A stretch of DNA of 36,473 bases from the NCBI GenBank assembly GCA_025055015.1, contig JANWYQ010000073.1, positions 1 through 36,473 of the forward strand, read 5' to 3'. Every line of letters starts with the position of its first letter. Position 1 is the first letter of the stretch. A program made the translations under genes and the position numbers. The notes beneath the pieces are model-generated. The model saw nothing but the letters and a program-made list of their open reading frames with translations, was not told the origin of the DNA and did not search any database. The stretch comes from Caldilineales bacterium. Its GTDB lineage: Bacteria > Chloroflexota > Anaerolineae > JAAEKA01. This document shows, one piece after another, positions 33,883 to 36,473 of this stretch.

Positions 33883-34215
33883 TTACTCGTGAGAGAGGTC
33901 GCCCCGCGGCGCGCGGCGGCGCCGTTGGGCGGTGCGCAGGGGCGCAGTGGCCGCGCGCCAGGTAGCCAGCCAGCGCGCCTTGACGGCCGACGCGCGGATC
34001 ACCGGCGCAGCGGCGCGCGCGCTGTACTCCTCCACGCCGGTGGCCAGCTGATGGGTTTTCTGCTGCAGGGTGGGCGCGGCGGTGCGCAGGCTACGCTCCA
34101 GCGCCCTCATCCCGCGCCAAAGCAGGAAGGTCGCCACCAGCGGCAGGACGACACCGAGGAACACGTGGAGCACCAAGAACAGCAGGGCGATGTTGCTGAG
34201 GTTGGAGACGCTCAT
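33883..34215 (-). CDS. Small single-TM protein with basic C-terminus
   Basis: 110 residues. One hydrophobic helix near the N-terminus (IALLFLVLHVFLGVVLPLVATFLLW, about 9-33) is followed by an amphipathic helical stretch (RALERSLRTAAPTLQQKTHQL) and an Arg-rich tail (RTAQRRRRAPRG). No family is recognised. A promoter lies directly upstream. It heads a two-gene unit with the glycine-zipper protein; the two may work together at the membrane, which is only inferred from their neighbourhood. Confidence 0.65.
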   Translation of the reverse strand: MSVSNLSNIALLFLVLHVFLGVVLPLVATFLLWRGMRALERSLRTAAPTLQQKTHQLATGVEEYSARAAAPVIRASAVKARWLATWRAATAPLRTAQRRRRAPRGDLSHE

Positions 34216-34247
34216 AGGGCAGGGATCGGCTTCAGTGACTGCGCCGC

Positions 34248-34277
34248 ATTGTAGCTCAGCTTGGGAGGAGTCGCCAA
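34248..34277 (-). promoter_or_regulatory. Promoter of the two small membrane protein genes
   Basis: On the minus strand TTGGCG (34277-34272), 18 bases, TACAAT (34253-34248). It begins only ten bases beyond the stop of the cyanophycinase-like gene. Confidence 0.65.
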
Positions 34278-34286
34278 AAGCCCTCC

Positions 34287-35123
34287 CTACAGCGCAAAGC
34301 GCCCCGGCCGCTGCGGCAGCCGGTCGGGAGTTCGCAGGGTGCGGGTCTCCAGGTCGTAGCAGTGCTCGACGGGCAGGGAGAGGGTGCGCAGGCCGGGAGC
34401 CTCAAACGGCTCGCCGGGCCGGCGGTCGGCGAGGTTGGTGTGCTCCATCTCGCTGCCGTCCACGATGACGGCGTCGGCCAGGCCCACCCCCTCCAGTAAG
34501 GCATCGGCCCGGCGCACCACTGCCGCCTCCTCCGACAGGCCAACGCCGATCAGGTAGGGGTTGCTGGCGATCGCCATGCGCAGCAGCTCCTCGTGTTCGT
34601 CCCGCCGATAGTGGCCCGCCACGGTGATGCGGTTGGAGAGGCCGAGGCCGGGGACCATGCAGGGCTGGCCGTGGCCGTAGACCAGGACGTGGTTGCACAG
34701 GAAGGCGGCTGAGCCGCCAACCCCACCCACGGCCTTGCCGACGGCGTTGGCGCGGCGGATGGCGGTGGCCAAGGGGGTGCCGCCGATGCGGGTGGACCAG
34801 CGCAGGGGGTGCCCGCCGGAGAGGAAGATGCCGGTGCTGTCCTGCACGGCGCGCAGCACGGCCGGGTCATGGCCCACGCGGCGGCTGTCCACCACGATCA
34901 GCTGGGCGCTGGCCGCCTCCAGCTTGCGAAAGGCCGCGGTGAAGCCGTAGTCGGCGTCGGTGGCGGTCTCGTTGGCAGTGAGCACCACGATGCGCGCGCC
35001 GTAGGCGCCGGCCAGGTTCCAGAACGCGTTGCGCGCGTAGTCGTCGTAGACGCTGTAGTCGGCGCCGCCGTCGAAGAAGATAGGGCCGCGCACGTAGCCG
35101 GCCGGGACTGGGGAGGGGCTCAT
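34287..35123 (-). CDS. Cyanophycinase-like protein (peptidase family S51 fold)
   Basis: 278 residues. It aligns by pattern with cyanophycinase/peptidase E: ARIVVLTANETA, then IFLSGGHPLRWSTRIGGTPLATAIRRA and AVGGVGGSAAFL, where S138 stands in the place of the nucleophile of GTSAGA. Two usual features differ: the GGDQ motif is GGHP (103-106) and the nucleophile loop is GGSAAF. Cyanophycin cleavage is therefore doubtful; it may be another S51-type hydrolase. It starts 32 bases after the P450 gene with AAAGGTGA upstream, probably in one operon. No cyanophycin synthetase gene is in the window. Confidence 0.75.
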   Translation of the reverse strand: MSPSPVPAGYVRGPIFFDGGADYSVYDDYARNAFWNLAGAYGARIVVLTANETATDADYGFTAAFRKLEAASAQLIVVDSRRVGHDPAVLRAVQDSTGIFLSGGHPLRWSTRIGGTPLATAIRRANAVGKAVGGVGGSAAFLCNHVLVYGHGQPCMVPGLGLSNRITVAGHYRRDEHEELLRMAIASNPYLIGVGLSEEAAVVRRADALLEGVGLADAVIVDGSEMEHTNLADRRPGEPFEAPGLRTLSLPVEHCYDLETRTLRTPDRLPQRPGRFAL

Positions 35124-35155
35124 GGCTGGTCACCTTTCCGGCAGAGCCGGCTGCG

Positions 35156-36394
35156 CTACCACGCCACCCGCAGCGACTGCAGGCCGTGGAAGTGGTAGGT
35201 GTTGCGGTAGAGCGGCTCCTCGACGAGGTGCAGGCCCGGCAGCCGCTCCAGCAGGATGGGCAGGGCCACCTGCAGCTCCAGCCGGGCCAGGGGAGCGCCG
35301 ACGCAGTAGTGGATGCCGCCGCCAAAGGCGACATGGGGGTTCGGCCAGCGGGTGATGTCCAGCGCGTCGGGGTTGGCGAACTGGGCCGGGTCGCGGTTGG
35401 CCGCGCCCAGCAGCACCGCCACCCGGTCCCCGCGGCGGAAGCGCTGCCCGCGGACCTCCACGTCCTCCAGCACCCAGCGGTTGAACAGGTGCAGGGGCGG
35501 GTCGTAGCGCAGGATCTCCTCCACGGCAGGGGCGATCAGCGTCGGCTCGCGGCGTAGCCGCTCCAGCTGGTCGGGGTGGCGCAGCAGGGCCAGCACGCCG
35601 TTGCCGATGGCGTGGACGGTGGCCTCGTGGCCGGCGTTGAGCAGCAGGATGCAGGTGGAGACCAGCTCCTCCTCGGTGAGCTGCTCCCCCTCCTCCTCGG
35701 CCTGGATCAGGTGGGTGATCAGGTCGTCCTTGGGCTGGCGGCGGCGCCGCTCGACATAATCCTTGATGTAGGCCACGAACTCCTGCGCGGCCTGCACGGC
35801 CTTGCGCTCCTGCTCCGGCGTGCGGCCCAGCTCGTACATGGCCACCATGGCGTGGCTCCAGCTCAGCAGGTAGTCGCACATGTCGGTGGGCACGCCCAGG
35901 AGCTCGGCGATGACGATGACGGGGATAGGGGTGGCGAAGGTGGGGAGCAGGTCGGCCTCGCCGTGCTCGCCCAGGGCGTCGAGCAGGCTGTGGGCCAGGC
36001 TGGCGACGCGCGGCCGCAGCCGCTCGATCTGCCGGGCCATGAAGGCCTTCTGCACCAGGCTGCGCAGGCGGGTGTGGGCGGGGGGCTCCAGCTCCAGCAT
36101 GGAGTAGCGGTCCACGTCCAGGAAGGGCTTGAGGTCCTCCCGCTCCGGCGGCCAGCCCAGCTCCTCGCGGGTGGCGATGTGGAGGATCTGGCGGCCGAAG
36201 CGGCGGTCCCGCAGCACGGCGCTGACGTCCTCGTGGGTGGTGAAGCACCAGAAGCCGAAGTCCTCCCAGAAGAAGACCGGCGTCTGGCGCCGTAGCTCGT
36301 GGTAGTACGGGTAGGGGTTGTTGTAGAAGTGCGGGTCGCGCGGGTTGAGGTGGACGCGACCGGTGTGGGGGTCAATGCGCATGGCAGTGGTCAT
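35156..36394 (-). CDS. Cytochrome P450
   Basis: 412 residues, a soluble bacterial class P450. The I-helix motif is AGHEAT (254-259), the ExxR pair is E293/R296 in EEILR, and the heme-binding loop is FGGGIHYCVGAPLARLE with the cysteine at 364. It has no membrane anchor and no fused reductase, so it needs a ferredoxin and a reductase; the adrenodoxin-reductase-type gene at 32026-33384 is a possible partner. The substrate is unknown. In the I-helix the usual Asp/Glu-Thr pair appears as E257-A-T259, as in CYP107/CYP109-like proteins. An alternative ATG lies four codons inside. No clear ribosome site. Confidence 0.95.
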   Translation of the reverse strand: MTTAMRIDPHTGRVHLNPRDPHFYNNPYPYYHELRRQTPVFFWEDFGFWCFTTHEDVSAVLRDRRFGRQILHIATREELGWPPEREDLKPFLDVDRYSMLELEPPAHTRLRSLVQKAFMARQIERLRPRVASLAHSLLDALGEHGEADLLPTFATPIPVIVIAELLGVPTDMCDYLLSWSHAMVAMYELGRTPEQERKAVQAAQEFVAYIKDYVERRRRQPKDDLITHLIQAEEEGEQLTEEELVSTCILLLNAGHEATVHAIGNGVLALLRHPDQLERLRREPTLIAPAVEEILRYDPPLHLFNRWVLEDVEVRGQRFRRGDRVAVLLGAANRDPAQFANPDALDITRWPNPHVAFGGGIHYCVGAPLARLELQVALPILLERLPGLHLVEEPLYRNTYHFHGLQSLRVAW

Positions 36395-36454
36395 GGGACG
36401 CGTGGGGCGCGAGGCGCAGCGAGCAACGAGCGATGAGGCTGTTCGGTGGCGCCG

Positions 36455-36460
36455 ATTATA
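36455..36460 (-). promoter_or_regulatory. -10 box of the P450 operon promoter (partial)
   Basis: On the minus strand TATAAT at 36460-36455. The -35 would fall beyond the right edge. The predicted start gives a leader of about 54 bases. Confidence 0.6.
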
Positions 36461-36473
36461 CTCCCCCGGAGCG

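Overview
This is a G+C-rich bacterial segment, about two-thirds G+C by eye. Nearly all genes lie on the minus strand; the clear plus-strand genes are ssb and a small CBM48 protein. The gene content suggests Chloroflexota (Anaerolineae/Caldilineae-like). Pointers are an FMN-riboswitch-controlled RibXY riboflavin transporter, a topoisomerase I with tandem zinc-ribbon repeats at its N-terminus, Thr-Pro-rich spacers on lipoproteins, a split glycine decarboxylase, and short tandem repeats of the GGTGATC/GGTAAATT type in gaps. The phylum call is an inference. I see no phage, transposon, CRISPR, rRNA or tRNA.

Layout. 1-1780: riboflavin uptake unit (promoter, FMN riboswitch, two terminator-like hairpins, ribX, start of ribY; ribY runs off the left edge). 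1775-2921: MBL-fold hydrolase preceded by a structured RNA that resembles 6S RNA. 3046-3532: ssb on the plus strand. 3646-11312: long minus-strand run dprA-topA-xerC, then a two-TM protein, a PPOX-like flavin protein and threonine aldolase. 11333-12611: rpsP-khpA-rimM with its own promoter. 12619-13156: Nudix hydrolase, apparently leaderless. 13210-21885: seven-gene operon holding a complete LIV-type ABC importer (livG, livH, livM, livK, livF) interleaved with two adenylate-forming CoA-ligase-family genes. 22031-26697: glycine cleavage operon gcvT-gcvH-gcvPA-gcvPB with a strong terminator. 26879-28716: ffh and a small unknown protein. 28818-29189: CBM48 protein. 29266-30606: alpha/beta hydrolase and PlsC-type acyltransferase. 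30691-33517: ferredoxin-NADP reductase (adrenodoxin-reductase type) and thiolase, ended by a strong terminator. 33564-34277: two small membrane proteins. 34287-36460: cytochrome P450 and a cyanophycinase-like S51 protein.

How the genes fit together. Much of the window is housekeeping: DNA processing and topology, ribosome assembly, protein targeting, single-carbon metabolism. The LIV importer with two CoA-ligase-like genes looks like an uptake-and-activation module for an organic acid, not for an amino acid. Thiolase with a ferredoxin reductase, together with a P450, fits a heterotroph that oxidises acids through CoA esters. Promoters of the TTGACA-N17/18-TATAAT type are readable upstream of most transcription units, which helps to draw operon borders.

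The most interesting items are the two extra hairpins in the FMN riboswitch, the 6S-like RNA, the PaaK-like protein lacking the usual SGTTG motif, the tandem N-terminal zinc ribbons on TopA, the helically phased direct repeats upstream of the liv promoter, and the apparently leaderless Nudix gene. No wholly new system is demonstrated.
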